Positions 54,156 through 63,113 of a stretch of DNA of 64,000 bases are shown here, piece after piece. Position 1 is the stretch's first letter; every line of letters begins with the position of its first letter. Source of the stretch: Nitrospira sp. (GTDB lineage: Bacteria > Nitrospirota > Nitrospiria > Nitrospirales > Nitrospiraceae); assembly GCA_022843785.1 (NCBI GenBank), contig JALHMZ010000007.1, positions 1-64,000 of the forward strand, written 5' to 3'. The notes below the pieces were generated by a model. The model was not told where the DNA came from, made no database searches, and saw nothing but the letters and a program-made list of their open reading frames with translations. The translations under genes and the position numbers were made by a program.

Positions 54156-54380
54156 ATGCCGCCTGATAGCACCTCGTCACCGAATAATTGGGCGCTGCGG
54201 GGCGTCATCGCACGATCGGTCGGCATCGTCGCCGTAGCCATGGGATTCGTCATCGGCATGTACGGACTCGATGAACCTGCCTCGCCTTGGCTTCCGACGG
54301 CACTTGGATTACTCGTGACCGGATTGCTGGCCCAGGGCTACGGGCTGTACTGCTCGATCAAACGGCGACTGAACTCCTGA
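54156..54380 (+). CDS. Small two-helix membrane protein
   Basis: A 74-residue protein with hydrophobic helices at about residues 18-38 and 46-66, joined by a short DEPASPW loop, and a basic end (IKRRLNS). No family is recognised. The ribosome site is weak, so expression is less certain. Confidence 0.5.
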   Translation: MPPDSTSSPNNWALRGVIARSVGIVAVAMGFVIGMYGLDEPASPWLPTALGLLVTGLLAQGYGLYCSIKRRLNS

Positions 54381-54611
54381 TAATGAACCAGCCGTTATGG
54401 CCGGACGCTTCCCGGGAATCTGCTCAGCATTTCGCGACATGGCCGCCTCCACACCTTGGCCTACCCCAGGCCACATTCAGCAACGTCTCCAGGTCATTGA
54501 GACCAAATGAGATGCCGCGCACCACGCGCCAGCGGTTGCATCAGCGTCTTGGCTATCTACGTACAGAATCTATGTTTGGTGATGCGTGGAGAGACTCGCG
54601 TGGAATAGCGG

Positions 54612-54881
54612 CTACTTTACGACCGGATGCGCGGAGGATTCGATGGCTGCAAGAATTTTCGCGCAGGTCTCCCGATCAAACTCATGCCCGTAGAAGCGGA
54701 GAAATACGCCTTTACGGATCGTCTCTACGGTGGCGTTTCGATCTTGTTGCCGCAGGGAAGCTTCCACCATGGCGCGGGCGGTGTCGCGCATGGCGCATCC
54801 CATGATGAGCCGCTCCTCTCCGGTCCGCTGCAGCAACATGGCTCGATACCGTTCGTCTATTTCAGGTGGAGTATCGTTCAT
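54612..54881 (-). CDS. Hypothetical small protein
   Basis: An 89-residue helical protein with IDERYRAMLLQRTGEERLIMGCAMRDTARAMVEASL and LFRFYGHEFDRE-like FLRFYGHEFDRETCAKIL. I have seen this pattern in many unannotated bacterial proteins, often beside toxin-like or DNA-handling genes, but cannot name a function. The coding pattern is regular. Confidence 0.6.
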   Translation of the reverse strand: MNDTPPEIDERYRAMLLQRTGEERLIMGCAMRDTARAMVEASLRQQDRNATVETIRKGVFLRFYGHEFDRETCAKILAAIESSAHPVVK

Positions 54882-54974
54882 CGCTCACGCAACAGCTCGT
54901 AACGCACCTGATCCACTCTGGTGTCGGAGCTTACCCCTTTCCTTGTGAGAAATCACGCCCTCAGGAAGGGGGGA

Positions 54975-55002
54975 GCTGATGGCGAATGGCTGGTGGTAGG
55001 CA
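54975..55002. repeat. Heptamer array (GC-anchored), four units
   Basis: Four in-phase steps including GCTGATG and GCGAATG lie about 30 bases from the 3' end of the tRNA-Lys gene. Confidence 0.65.
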
Positions 55003-55030
55003 CAAACGCTGAACAGTATTCGACGAAAGA

Positions 55031-55106
55031 TGGTGAGCCGGCTGGGACTCGAACCCAGGGCCCTCGCCTTAAAAGGGCGATGCTCTACCGACTGAGCTAC
55101 CGGCTC
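55031..55106 (-). tRNA. tRNA-Lys (anticodon TTT)
   Basis: The minus strand folds as a full cloverleaf: acceptor GAGCCGG with CCGGCTC, D-arm GCTC/GAGC, anticodon stem TCGCC/GGCGA with loop CTTTTAA, T-arm CTGGG/CCCAG with TTCGAGT, and encoded CCA. The anticodon TTT reads Lys codons. It lies about 105 bases downstream of purA on the same strand. Confidence 0.95.
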
Positions 55107-55212
55107 ACACAGGAACACATGAATCGACGATCGTCACACGTCATTCGTGAAGATTCAGGCACGGGCGGGACTATCCTACCATTGACGAATGCCCGATGAC
55201 TATGACCGTGGC

Positions 55213-56529
55213 TCACCGGCGCTTCGGGCGACGGCGGGAACAGTCCAACGGATTGCGGAGCATGATCGTTTCTGTCCGCTTGGACCCGGTCGAGATCATA
55301 TCGATCCGGCACTGCGCCAGCTCTTCGATGCGGGCCAGATAGCGTTTGGCCTCCGCCGGCAGCTGCTTGTACGTGGTGGCCCCGGTCGTCGAAGCGGTCC
55401 ATCCCTTCATCCGCTGATAGACCGGCTCGCAGTTGGTCAACACATCCAAATCCGATGGCATCTCTTTGTACAGCGTGCCTCCGTGCCTGTAGCCGACACA
55501 GAGCTTCAGCTCCTTGCAGCCATCGAGCACATCGAGCTTGGTGACGGCCAGAGAACTCAACCCGTTGACCTGGACCGCTTGACGAACCAGGACTGCGTCG
55601 AACCAGCCGCATCGCCTGGCGCGCCCGGTAGTCGAACCGAACTCCCGTCCACGTTCTTGGAGCCCCTGACCGACCTCATCGGTCAGTTCGGTGGGAAACG
55701 GTCCGCTGCCCACCCTGGTGGTATAGACCTTCGCGATCCCCATGACGGCATCGATCATCGTGGGACCCACGCCGGTTCCCGTGCAGGCGCCGCCGGCCGA
55801 AGAACTGGAGGAGGTCACGTAGGGATAGGTGCCGAAATCCACGTCCAGATGGGTGCCTTGTGCCCCTTCAAACAACACCGTCTTGTTCTTGTCGATGGCG
55901 CGATTCAGCAACGTGACCGTATCGACGAGATGGCTCTTGAGCCGGTCGGCATAGCCCATGTATTGATCGAACACCTTGTCGACCTGGAAGGTCTCGACCT
56001 TGTAGAGCCGCTCCAGAAACCAATTCATTTCGACCAGATTTTCTTCCAGTTTCTTCCTGAACAATGGGGGATTCAACAGATCGCCGGTGCGAATGCCCAT
56101 CCGCGCCATCTTGTCGGCATAAGACGGTCCGATACCCCGCCCGGTGGTGCCGATCTTCCGCAACCCCTTCGACTGCTCCGACGCCCGATCGAGCGCTTTG
56201 TGGTACGGCAGGATCAGGTGCGCGCGCCGGCTGACGGCGAAGTTCTTGCCGATCATGATGCCCTTGGCTTGAAGCTGATCCATTTCTTCGATCAGCGACC
56301 CGGGATCCACCACGACGCCGTTTCCGATCACACAGGTGGTCCGCCGGTACAAAATGCCGGACGGAATGAGATGAAAAATGTAGGTCCCCTGTTCATTGAT
56401 GACCGTGTGCCCTGCGTTGGAGCCGCCCTGATAGCGCACGACGAAGTCGGCATCCCTCGCCAGGATGTCGACGATCTTGCCCTTGCCTTCATCGCCCCAT
56501 TGGGCGCCGATTATGACGAGATTGCCCAT
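55213..56529 (-). CDS. purA: Adenylosuccinate synthetase
   Basis: A 438-residue enzyme joining IMP and aspartate with GTP to make adenylosuccinate, the first step to AMP. Motifs: VIIGAQWGDEGKGKIVD, GGSNAGHTV, TTGRGIGPSYADK, VLFEGAQGTHLDVDFGTYPYVTSSS and RTGRARRCGWFD-like TTGRARRCGWFDAV. Its leader contains a strong minus-strand terminator hairpin (56562-56597), which may attenuate expression. Confidence 0.95.
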   Translation of the reverse strand: MGNLVIIGAQWGDEGKGKIVDILARDADFVVRYQGGSNAGHTVINEQGTYIFHLIPSGILYRRTTCVIGNGVVVDPGSLIEEMDQLQAKGIMIGKNFAVSRRAHLILPYHKALDRASEQSKGLRKIGTTGRGIGPSYADKMARMGIRTGDLLNPPLFRKKLEENLVEMNWFLERLYKVETFQVDKVFDQYMGYADRLKSHLVDTVTLLNRAIDKNKTVLFEGAQGTHLDVDFGTYPYVTSSSSSAGGACTGTGVGPTMIDAVMGIAKVYTTRVGSGPFPTELTDEVGQGLQERGREFGSTTGRARRCGWFDAVLVRQAVQVNGLSSLAVTKLDVLDGCKELKLCVGYRHGGTLYKEMPSDLDVLTNCEPVYQRMKGWTASTTGATTYKQLPAEAKRYLARIEELAQCRIDMISTGSKRTETIMLRNPLDCSRRRPKRR

Positions 56530-56561
56530 GATCTGTAACCGCTCAGTTCTTCGCCCACACG

Positions 56562-56597
56562 AAAAAATAGCTCTGACCAGACTGCTAGATCAGAGCC
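56562..56597 (-). terminator. Intrinsic terminator in the purA leader
   Basis: On the minus strand GGCTCTGA and TCAGAGCT form an 8-bp stem (outer pairs 56569-56576 with 56590-56597), followed directly by ATTTTTTCG. No gene on that strand lies between it and its likely promoter, so it does not end an upstream gene. It is 33 bases before the purA ATG and could act as an attenuator. Confidence 0.65.
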
Positions 56598-56606
56598 GAG
56601 GGGCTC

Positions 56607-56636
56607 ATGGTAGGGTTCCGCCTTTCCCTTTGTCAA
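56607..56636 (-). promoter_or_regulatory. Probable purA promoter
   Basis: The minus strand has TTGACA (56631-56636) and TACCAT (56607-56612) with an 18-base spacer, a plausible sigma70-type promoter. Transcription would start near 56600, only a few bases before the hairpin. Confidence 0.5.
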
Positions 56637-56769
56637 GCCGCTTCCCCGACTCGGAGTGCCGATCGGATCGGGAAACGTACCGGTGTTCGCTTTGGCCTAT
56701 TCCTGGTACCGGCGGCTTGCTGAGCTTTGTGGGAGCGGGTTTTCAGCCGCCGGATGGCCGTTGGTTTTC

Positions 56770-56798
56770 TTGACTGGTTAGGACCTGCGTGTTAGCAT
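56770..56798 (+). promoter_or_regulatory. Promoter of the tRNA-Ala gene
   Basis: TTGACT (56770-56775) and TAGCAT (56793-56798) are 17 bases apart and point at the tRNA, which would begin about 38 bases after the start site. Confidence 0.5.
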
Positions 56799-56842
56799 GC
56801 CTCCACTTCTCGCGAAGTATCTATATCGCAACGAATCAGCGT

Positions 56843-56918
56843 GGGGCTGTAGCGCAGTTGGGAGCGCGCGTGAATGGCATTCACGAGGTCGCCGGTTCAA
56901 TCCCGGCCAGCTCCACCA
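56843..56918 (+). tRNA. tRNA-Ala (anticodon GGC)
   Basis: The cloverleaf is complete: acceptor GGGGCTG with CAGCTCC (one G-T pair), D-arm GCGC/GCGC, anticodon stem CGTGA/TCACG with loop ATGGCAT, T-arm GCCGG/CCGGC with TTCAATC, and encoded CCA. Confidence 0.95.
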
Positions 56919-56982
56919 AATCGCCGGCAGAGGTTAGGTGTAAACGGTTGTCCATACAGCTCCTGTACGCTGGATCTCCCCT

Positions 56983-57017
56983 CGCCTAACGCCTAACTTT
57001 TCACGCCTCACGTACTC
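56983..57017. repeat. Heptamer array (CGCCTAA type), five units
   Basis: Five exact 7-base steps, such as CGCCTAA (twice) and CGCCTCA, run up to the start codon of the ABC-F gene (57023). A possible opposing arm with GGTTAGGTGTAA lies near 56931-56945. Confidence 0.75.
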
Positions 57018-57022
57018 GTCTC

Positions 57023-58870
57023 ATGCTTCAAATTGAATCCGTCAGCAAGCAATACTCGACGAAGGTGCTGCTCACCGAAGCATCCGCGCATCTCCGTCCA
57101 AATTCACGGGTCGGTCTGGTCGGGCCGAACGGCGCGGGTAAAACCACGCTCTTCCGCATGGTCCTGGGGGAAGAATCGCCGGACGAGGGTTCGATCCGCA
57201 AACGGCCTCGTCTCCGGATCGGCTATCTCCCGCAGGAGTTGGAAACCATTACCGGCAAAACTGTGCTCGACGCCGCGCATCGCGATGAGTTTCCCGAATA
57301 CGAAGCCGAACGCATTCTCATGGGACTGGGATTCTCCGAAGTCGACTTCGCCCGTCCCATCGACAATCTGTCCGGCGGCTATCGCATGCGTGTCGCACTG
57401 GCACATCTCCTGCTGTCGAATCCCGACGTGCTCATGCTGGACGAGCCGACCAACCATTTGGACAAACCCACTCAGCGCTGGTTCGAGCAGTTTCTCGTCA
57501 ATTCGGATATGACGTTGCTGATCATCAGTCACGACACGGCATTTCTCGATCGCGTCGTCACGCACATCTGGGAACTCCGGCATCACAAAATCGAAGAATA
57601 TCGGGGCAACTATTCGTCATTCCAAGACCTTCGTGCGGAACGGGACGCCCAACTGCAGGCCTCAGCAACCCGCCAGTCCAAAGAAATCGCGCGGGTGCAA
57701 AAGTTCGTCGATCGCTTCCGGTATCAAGCCAACAAGGCCAGCCAGGTCCAGTCACGAATCAAACAGCTCGAAAAGGTCAAACGCATCGAGGTGCAGCGCG
57801 ACCCCAAACGGGTCAAGTTTCGATTCCCGCTCCCTTCCACGAGTGGCCGCCATGTGCTCGACCTCGTCGGAATCAGCAAGCGTTATGGCGAGAAAGTGAT
57901 CTATGAAACCCTGGACTTCTCCGTTGAACGGGGCCAGCGCGTCGCGCTGGTCGGAGAAAACGGCGCGGGGAAAAGTACGCTTTTGAAGATGCTGGCGGGC
58001 GTGCTCCCTCCCGATTCAGGCACACGAACCGTGGGGCATGGAGCGACCGTGCACTATTTCGCCCAACACCAGGCGGAAACGCTGAATCCTGAGCACACGA
58101 TTCTTGAGTCGCTCGATGAAGCTACCACGCACGCGGAGATGAATTTCTTGCGCGGCATCGCCGGCGCCTTTTTATTCACCGGCCTCGACCAGAAGAAGCT
58201 CGTCAAGGCCCTGAGCGGCGGGGAGCGGAACCGGGTCGCCCTGGCCCGCATGTTGGTCGAACCAGCCAACACGCTGCTTCTGGACGAACCGACGAATCAC
58301 TTGGACCCGGCCTCGGTAGACGTTCTCACCGACGCACTGGCTGAATTCCCCGGTACGATCGTCTTTATCTCCCATGATCCGACCTTCCTGGCAAGAATCG
58401 CCACGCGCATCGTGGAAATCGAGGACGGACGAGCTCGCAACTTCATCGGCGATTACGAATACTATTTGTGGAAGAAGGCGCAGGAGTTCGAATCGATCAA
58501 GGAAACCAAAGAAGAGCTCGACGGCAAGCCGCAGGCCAAATCGTCGGGGCCCACTCGCGCCATGGCTCAGCAGATCCAAACTCCGCCGAAGGACTCTGGT
58601 GGTAATCGGCGCGACTTGACGAAGACGCAGGCCCGTCTGGAAAAGCAGGTCGCGCGGGCGGAGTCCGAGATCGCAGACCTTGAGCAGAAAGTGAAAGCCA
58701 GCGAGTCGGAATTAGCCGATCCTGCGCTCTATAAGCAATTTGAGAAGTGGAATGTGCTCCACCAGGAGCAAGACGGATTGAAACGTGATCTTGAGCGAAT
58801 GACTTCCCGGTGGGAATCGCTGTCGGCGGAATTGGAAAAGGTAAAGAAGGATTTGGACGCGCAGAGCTAG
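57023..58870 (+). CDS. ABC-F family ATPase
   Basis: A 615-residue protein with two ABC domains and no membrane segments. Walker A motifs are GPNGAGKTT and GENGAGKST, signatures LSGGYRMR and LSGGERNR, and Walker B motifs LMLDEPTNHLD and LLLDEPTNHLD. A charged linker (about residues 205-270) joins them, and a coiled-coil C-terminus (about 525-612) is of Uup/YheS type. ABC-F proteins act on ribosomes or replication intermediates. It ends head-on with the PilZ gene, the stops overlapping by three bases. Confidence 0.92.
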   Translation: MLQIESVSKQYSTKVLLTEASAHLRPNSRVGLVGPNGAGKTTLFRMVLGEESPDEGSIRKRPRLRIGYLPQELETITGKTVLDAAHRDEFPEYEAERILMGLGFSEVDFARPIDNLSGGYRMRVALAHLLLSNPDVLMLDEPTNHLDKPTQRWFEQFLVNSDMTLLIISHDTAFLDRVVTHIWELRHHKIEEYRGNYSSFQDLRAERDAQLQASATRQSKEIARVQKFVDRFRYQANKASQVQSRIKQLEKVKRIEVQRDPKRVKFRFPLPSTSGRHVLDLVGISKRYGEKVIYETLDFSVERGQRVALVGENGAGKSTLLKMLAGVLPPDSGTRTVGHGATVHYFAQHQAETLNPEHTILESLDEATTHAEMNFLRGIAGAFLFTGLDQKKLVKALSGGERNRVALARMLVEPANTLLLDEPTNHLDPASVDVLTDALAEFPGTIVFISHDPTFLARIATRIVEIEDGRARNFIGDYEYYLWKKAQEFESIKETKEELDGKPQAKSSGPTRAMAQQIQTPPKDSGGNRRDLTKTQARLEKQVARAESEIADLEQKVKASESELADPALYKQFEKWNVLHQEQDGLKRDLERMTSRWESLSAELEKVKKDLDAQS

Positions 58871-59259
58871 ACGGAGGCCTTCAGCGTCTCCTCGAGGTAA
58901 TAATAGAGCCAGCGGTTCTTCTCTTTCGTCACGAGGTCGTCCCACACCACTCCGATCAGGAAACCTTTCTTCTCCCAAGGCTTGACCCACGTGACGGTTC
59001 CATCGAGCTTTTCCTGCTGCTCGACTCGATCAGAATCCAGAAACACGAGGGAGACTGTGACTTTTTCGTTGGGCGGAAAACGGTCTTTGGTATGAAGACC
59101 AGCCCCGATTTGGTTCACGTTGTCCAGGACGGCTGTACAAGCCCGGCCTCCACTTTTCGGAGAGACAAGCGCGGAACCGACCAGCGTGGCGCGCACAAAC
59201 TTCCGCCGCTCACCCGCTGCCACCATATCGGCCGATTGCTTTGCTTCGCTTCGTTTCAT
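58867..59259 (-). CDS. PilZ-domain protein
   Basis: A 130-residue protein. ERRKFVRATLVGSALVSP provides the RxxxR-type start and DNVNQIGAGLHTKDRF the D/N-x-S-x-x-G-like second motif, with the usual Ser replaced by Asn-Gln. Then come VSLVFLD and DGTVTWVKPWEKKGFLIGVVW. PilZ domains bind cyclic di-GMP; the imperfect motif leaves binding uncertain. Confidence 0.75.
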   Translation of the reverse strand: MKRSEAKQSADMVAAGERRKFVRATLVGSALVSPKSGGRACTAVLDNVNQIGAGLHTKDRFPPNEKVTVSLVFLDSDRVEQQEKLDGTVTWVKPWEKKGFLIGVVWDDLVTKEKNRWLYYYLEETLKASV

Positions 59260-59314
59260 ACCATCTAAGTATAACCGATTAGGAGAGATTGTAAACCTGG
59301 AAATTGGCCCTATC

Positions 59315-60610
59315 CTATGATTGGGACTTAGGCCGGTAGTACTGCCGGTTTTTCAACGGTTCCGGCAGATGGGCTTGCTCGATCTTGGCTTGAGGATCGT
59401 CATGGACATAGCGGTAACCCTGCCCATAGCCCAGCCCCTTCATCAGCCCCGTCACAGCATTCCGAAGATGGATTGGAACCCCAAGATTACCATGGGCTTG
59501 GGCATCCTCCATCGCTTCCAGTAGTCCGACATAGGACGCATTGTCTTTAGGCCGTGACGCGAGATAGGTCGTCCCCTGCGCAAGGTTGATCTGCGCTTCA
59601 GGCAACCCCACGAATTGGACAGCCTGTGCGACAGACATTGCGACTACAAGGGCCATGGGATCTGCGTTGCCGATGTCTTCCGACGCGAAAATCACCATTC
59701 GCCGGGCGATAAATTTCGGATCCTCTCCGGCTTCCAGCATACGGGCCAGCCAGTAGAGCGCCCCGTTCGGATCGGAATCGCGCAGGCTTTTGATATAGGC
59801 GGAAATGACGTTGTAGTGTTCTTCACCGGACTTGTCGTATCGAAGCGCCTGCTTGTTCAACGAAGCCGTCAGCAGCGCCTCATCGACCAGTCGCGTGCCA
59901 TCCGCTCCGGCTGGCGCCTGAGTGACGACAAACTCGACTGCCGTAAGCAGCGCCCGCGCGTCGCCGTTTCCGCAGGCCACCAGCCGTTTCCGCGCTCCGG
60001 GTGACAGACGCGCCTTCAACTCACCCAGGCCGGTATCGGAATTGCCGAGCGCCCGATCCAGGATATGGCCCAGGGCGTCTTCGGAGAGCGGCTTGAGAAC
60101 GACCAGAATCGAGCGAGAGAGTAGCGGACTAATCACTTCGAACGAGGGATTTTCAGTCGTCGCTCCGACCAGAATCACCGTGCCCCGTTCGACATGAGGG
60201 AGAAAAGCATCCTGCTGGGCCTTGTTAAACCGATGGATCTCGTCTACGAAAAGGACGGTCTTCTGCTGCTGTAACGCAAGCCGATGCTCAGCCGCCTTGA
60301 TGATGTCACGCAACTCCGGAATGCCGCCGGTCACCGCCGAAAACGCGATGAATTGGGCTTTCGTGTGCCGGGCGATCAGATGTGCCAGCGTGGTCTTGCC
60401 CGAACCAGGCGGGCCCCAAAAGATCACAGAGGAAAGACGATCCGACTCGATGGCCTTGCGCAGAGGCCGCTCCATGCCGACGATGTCATCCTGCCCGACA
60501 AAGTCGGCAAACTCCTTTGGGCGCATCCGTTCTGCCAGCGGGGCATCGGCCTTCTTCCCTGTCTGGGGAGCGGAAAATAGATCGGGGCGTGGATCGCGCG
60601 GAGTCGGCAT
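59315..60610 (-). CDS. rarA: Replication-associated recombination protein A
   Basis: A 431-residue AAA+ protein (MgsA/WHIP family) that acts at stalled replication forks. Features: RPKEFADFVGQDDIVG, Walker A GPPGSGKTT, FVDEIHRFNKAQQDAFLPHVE, GATTENPSFEV and the C-terminal KDNASYVGLLEAMEDAQAHGNLGVPIHLRN. AAGGAG precedes the ATG at 60610; the frame runs on to 60652 without support. Confidence 0.95.
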   Translation of the reverse strand: MPTPRDPRPDLFSAPQTGKKADAPLAERMRPKEFADFVGQDDIVGMERPLRKAIESDRLSSVIFWGPPGSGKTTLAHLIARHTKAQFIAFSAVTGGIPELRDIIKAAEHRLALQQQKTVLFVDEIHRFNKAQQDAFLPHVERGTVILVGATTENPSFEVISPLLSRSILVVLKPLSEDALGHILDRALGNSDTGLGELKARLSPGARKRLVACGNGDARALLTAVEFVVTQAPAGADGTRLVDEALLTASLNKQALRYDKSGEEHYNVISAYIKSLRDSDPNGALYWLARMLEAGEDPKFIARRMVIFASEDIGNADPMALVVAMSVAQAVQFVGLPEAQINLAQGTTYLASRPKDNASYVGLLEAMEDAQAHGNLGVPIHLRNAVTGLMKGLGYGQGYRYVHDDPQAKIEQAHLPEPLKNRQYYRPKSQS

Positions 60611-60720
60611 GCGTTGCTCCTTGAAGTCAGCGGATTGTATACGCCGATTCAATTGATCGCAAACGGCCCCTTGACCGAACGAACCGCCGGTGCTACGAAC
60701 AGCGTCGGCATAGGGAGGGC

Positions 60721-61530
60721 ATGGTGCACGTCATAATCAACAGCATCGCATTGGCCTATCGCGACACAGGCGTCGGTCCTCCGATAGTCTTCTTGCATGC
60801 CTTTCCGCTGAATCGGACGATGTGGGCGCAACAGGAAGCCGACCTGTCGACACATTGTCGCGTCATTACGATCGACCTGCGCGGGCACGGGGAATCGGAC
60901 GCCCCGCTTTGGCATTACTCCCTCGACCAGGCCGCCGAGGACGTACGGGCTTTGCTGGATCACTTATCGATCCGACAAGCGGTTTTCGTTGGATTGTCGA
61001 TGGGGGGCTATATTCTGTTTGCCTTCTATCGGAAACATGCCGATCGTGTGAAAGGACTCGTGCTGGCGGATACGAAAGCGCAGGCGGATACGCCGGAGGG
61101 AAAAGAGGGCCGCTTTCAGATGGCCCAGACCGCCTACAAGCACGGTCCATCGGCGGTTGCCGACATCATGATCCCGAAATTGCTGAGCCCTGTCACGATC
61201 CGGACGAGGCCGGAGATCGTTCACCAAGTACGCATGATGATTGAAGGCAATCAGGTGAGCGGCATCGCAGGAGATTTAATGGCGATGGCCGAGCGGCCTG
61301 ATTCCATCCCGCTCTTGAAACAGATCAGCTGCCCAACCCAAATTATCGTAGGTGAATTGGACCAAGCCACCCCGCTGTCAGATGCAAAGCTCATGGCCGA
61401 TCAGATTCCAAGTGCCCGCCTGGCCATCATTCCAGAAGCCGCACATCTGGCGAACTTGGAACAGCCTGAGCGGTTCACTCATATCCTACGGTCTTTTATT
61501 GAGAAAGTGGGAGAGCCGCGACGTCACTGA
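60721..61530 (+). CDS. Alpha/beta-fold hydrolase
   Basis: A 269-residue soluble hydrolase of the 3-oxoadipate enol-lactonase-like group. The oxyanion strand is VFLHAFPLN, followed by IDLRGHGESD. The nucleophile elbow is GLSMGG (Ser near 93), the acid is near Asp218 in VGELDQATP, and the histidine is near 246 in EAAHLANLEQPE. GGGAGGG precedes the ATG. The substrate is unknown. Confidence 0.88.
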   Translation: MVHVIINSIALAYRDTGVGPPIVFLHAFPLNRTMWAQQEADLSTHCRVITIDLRGHGESDAPLWHYSLDQAAEDVRALLDHLSIRQAVFVGLSMGGYILFAFYRKHADRVKGLVLADTKAQADTPEGKEGRFQMAQTAYKHGPSAVADIMIPKLLSPVTIRTRPEIVHQVRMMIEGNQVSGIAGDLMAMAERPDSIPLLKQISCPTQIIVGELDQATPLSDAKLMADQIPSARLAIIPEAAHLANLEQPERFTHILRSFIEKVGEPRRH

Positions 61531-61550
61531 GAAGATGCCGGTGAGGCGGC

Positions 61551-62198
61551 TTAGTCTGAGTCGCCACCGCTGGATTTCCGAATCAACTTGAGGAATTCCA
61601 GGCGTGTTTGCGGCTGGCTGCGGAAGGTGCCTAACATGGAACTGGTGACGGCTACTGTATTCTGTTTCTCCACACCACGCATCATCATACAAAGGTGCCG
61701 CGCTTCAACGACGACCCCCACCCCGTTCGCATTCAGTTTATCCTTCAAGGTTTCGGCGATTTGGACCGTCAATCGCTCCTGCACTTGAAGCCGACGGGCG
61801 AAGGTATCGACAATGCGCGGGATCTTGCTCAGACCCACGACTTTCTTGTTAGGCAGGTACCCGACATGGACCTTGCCGAAAAACGGCAAGAGATGGTGTT
61901 CACACATGCTGAAGAAATCGATGTCTTTCACGATAACCATCTCATCGTATTCGATCGGAAACAGCGCCCCGTTCAGGAGATGATCGATGTTACGTTGATA
62001 GCCCTGGGTCATGAAGGCGAGCGCCTTGGCGACCCGTTCCGGTGTTTTGAGCAAGCCATGGCGGTTTGGTTTTTCACCGAGCGCGAGCAGCATCTGCGTC
62101 ACCAGCGATTGCAGGGACTGCAAATCAGCCGGTTGCCCGCTTCCGCCGACGTCCTCGACCGGGCCTCGACGTTTCTCCGTCTGCTTCCGCTTAGCCAC
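61551..62198 (-). CDS. folE: GTP cyclohydrolase I
   Basis: Converts GTP to dihydroneopterin triphosphate for folate or queuosine precursors. Zinc and active-site motifs are [20 protein letters not shown] and [18 protein letters not shown] at 62198 after GGGAGGG gives a 215-residue protein of normal length, overlapping the queD stop by eight bases. The longer frame to 62276 lies inside queD. Confidence 0.95.
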   Translation of the reverse strand: MAKRKQTEKRRGPVEDVGGSGQPADLQSLQSLVTQMLLALGEKPNRHGLLKTPERVAKALAFMTQGYQRNIDHLLNGALFPIEYDEMVIVKDIDFFSMCEHHLLPFFGKVHVGYLPNKKVVGLSKIPRIVDTFARRLQVQERLTVQIAETLKDKLNANGVGVVVEARHLCMMMRGVEKQNTVAVTSSMLGTFRSQPQTRLEFLKLIRKSSGGDSD

Positions 62199-62619
62199 GC
62201 GCCCTCCCGATACGTTGAGCCGGTCCGGCATACTCGAAGTAATTGTCCCTGGTCTCGATGACGCCCACTTTTTCAAGCTGCCCGGACGGCAGTTTCGTTT
62301 CCAGCAAATCCCAGATCAATTTCACAAGATTCTCTCCGGTCGTGGTGCGGTCGGCAAATTCTTTGTCGCCGTTGAGATCCTGGTGGTCGAACCGCTTGAC
62401 CACGGTCTCATTGACGATGTGATCGAGCTGCGCAAGGCTGCCTGCCTCATCGCTCCCGTCATGCCTGACCGTAACCAGCACCGCATAGTTATGGCCGTGA
62501 CCATTCGGATTGTTGCATTTCCCGAAGATAACCTGATTTTCCTTCGGCGTCAGGTGGTCGGTGTGCAGCCTGTGGGCGGCACAAAACCTATAGCGCCTGG
62601 TCACATGTATCTGTTGCAT
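62191..62619 (-). CDS. queD: 6-pyruvoyl-tetrahydropterin/6-carboxytetrahydropterin synthase
   Basis: A PTPS-family enzyme of about 142 residues using the FolE product. It has zinc histidines in FCAAHRLH and NGHGHNY, the catalytic KCNNPNGHG block and a later DHQDLN and TGENL. The ATG at 62619 is six bases after AGG; an in-frame ATG at 62625 is equally near. The overlap with folE fits queuosine precursor synthesis, though PTPS-III (folate) variants exist. Confidence 0.9.
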   Translation of the reverse strand: MQQIHVTRRYRFCAAHRLHTDHLTPKENQVIFGKCNNPNGHGHNYAVLVTVRHDGSDEAGSLAQLDHIVNETVVKRFDHQDLNGDKEFADRTTTGENLVKLIWDLLETKLPSGQLEKVGVIETRDNYFEYAGPAQRIGRARG

Positions 62620-62642
62620 CCGCATCCTGCGAAAGAACGAAA

Positions 62643-62675
62643 GCCAGGGTCACTCATTCAGTGAGCAACCCTGGC
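62643..62675 (-). terminator. Hairpin between the IscA-type gene and queD
   Basis: GCCAGGGT (62643-62650) pairs with 62668-62675, with further pairing inside the loop. On the minus strand it is followed by the T-rich CTTTCGTTCTTTC. It probably ends the IscA-type transcript. Confidence 0.65.
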
Positions 62676-62728
62676 CTCATAATAGAAACCCCGTGGGCGG
62701 CGCTCCCCCGGACATGCGAGTAGACCAC

Positions 62729-63049
62729 TTAGGAACTAAATGAGCTGCCGCAGCCGCAAGTCGTCTTGGCTTGGGGATTCTTGATAGAAAACCCGGATCC
62801 CTGCACGCTGTCCACGTAATCGACCTCCGCGCCTTGCAACAACGGGGCGCTCTGCGAGTCCATGATGACTCTGACGTCGCCCATCTCAACGATCGTGTCG
62901 TCCTCGGCCGTCTTGGATTCGAACGCCATCCCATATTGATAGCCATGGCACCCGCCGCCACGGACATATACGCGCAACCCGAGCACATCTTTCTCTTCAG
63001 CCATCAGTTCTCTGATCTTCTGTTCCGCCACCTGTGTAATCGTAACCAT
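62729..63049 (-). CDS. IscA/ErpA-type iron-sulfur carrier
   Basis: A 106-residue A-type carrier. The three cluster cysteines are present, one in RGGGCHGYQYGM and two in TTCGCGSSF. AGGAGG precedes the ATG at 63049; the open frame continues to 63079. It hands clusters to apoproteins, possibly the ferredoxin and NuoF encoded just upstream. Confidence 0.92.
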   Translation of the reverse strand: MVTITQVAEQKIRELMAEEKDVLGLRVYVRGGGCHGYQYGMAFESKTAEDDTIVEMGDVRVIMDSQSAPLLQGAEVDYVDSVQGSGFSIKNPQAKTTCGCGSSFSS

Positions 63050-63113
63050 TGTCGTCCTCCTATATCTCCAGATTCGCAACTCGCGCTCTGGGTTGGCTTA
63101 GTGTAACACCTCT

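Noticed and set aside
55189..56538. 449-codon open frame on the plus strand opposite purA
   Set aside because: It is a shadow of adenylosuccinate synthetase.
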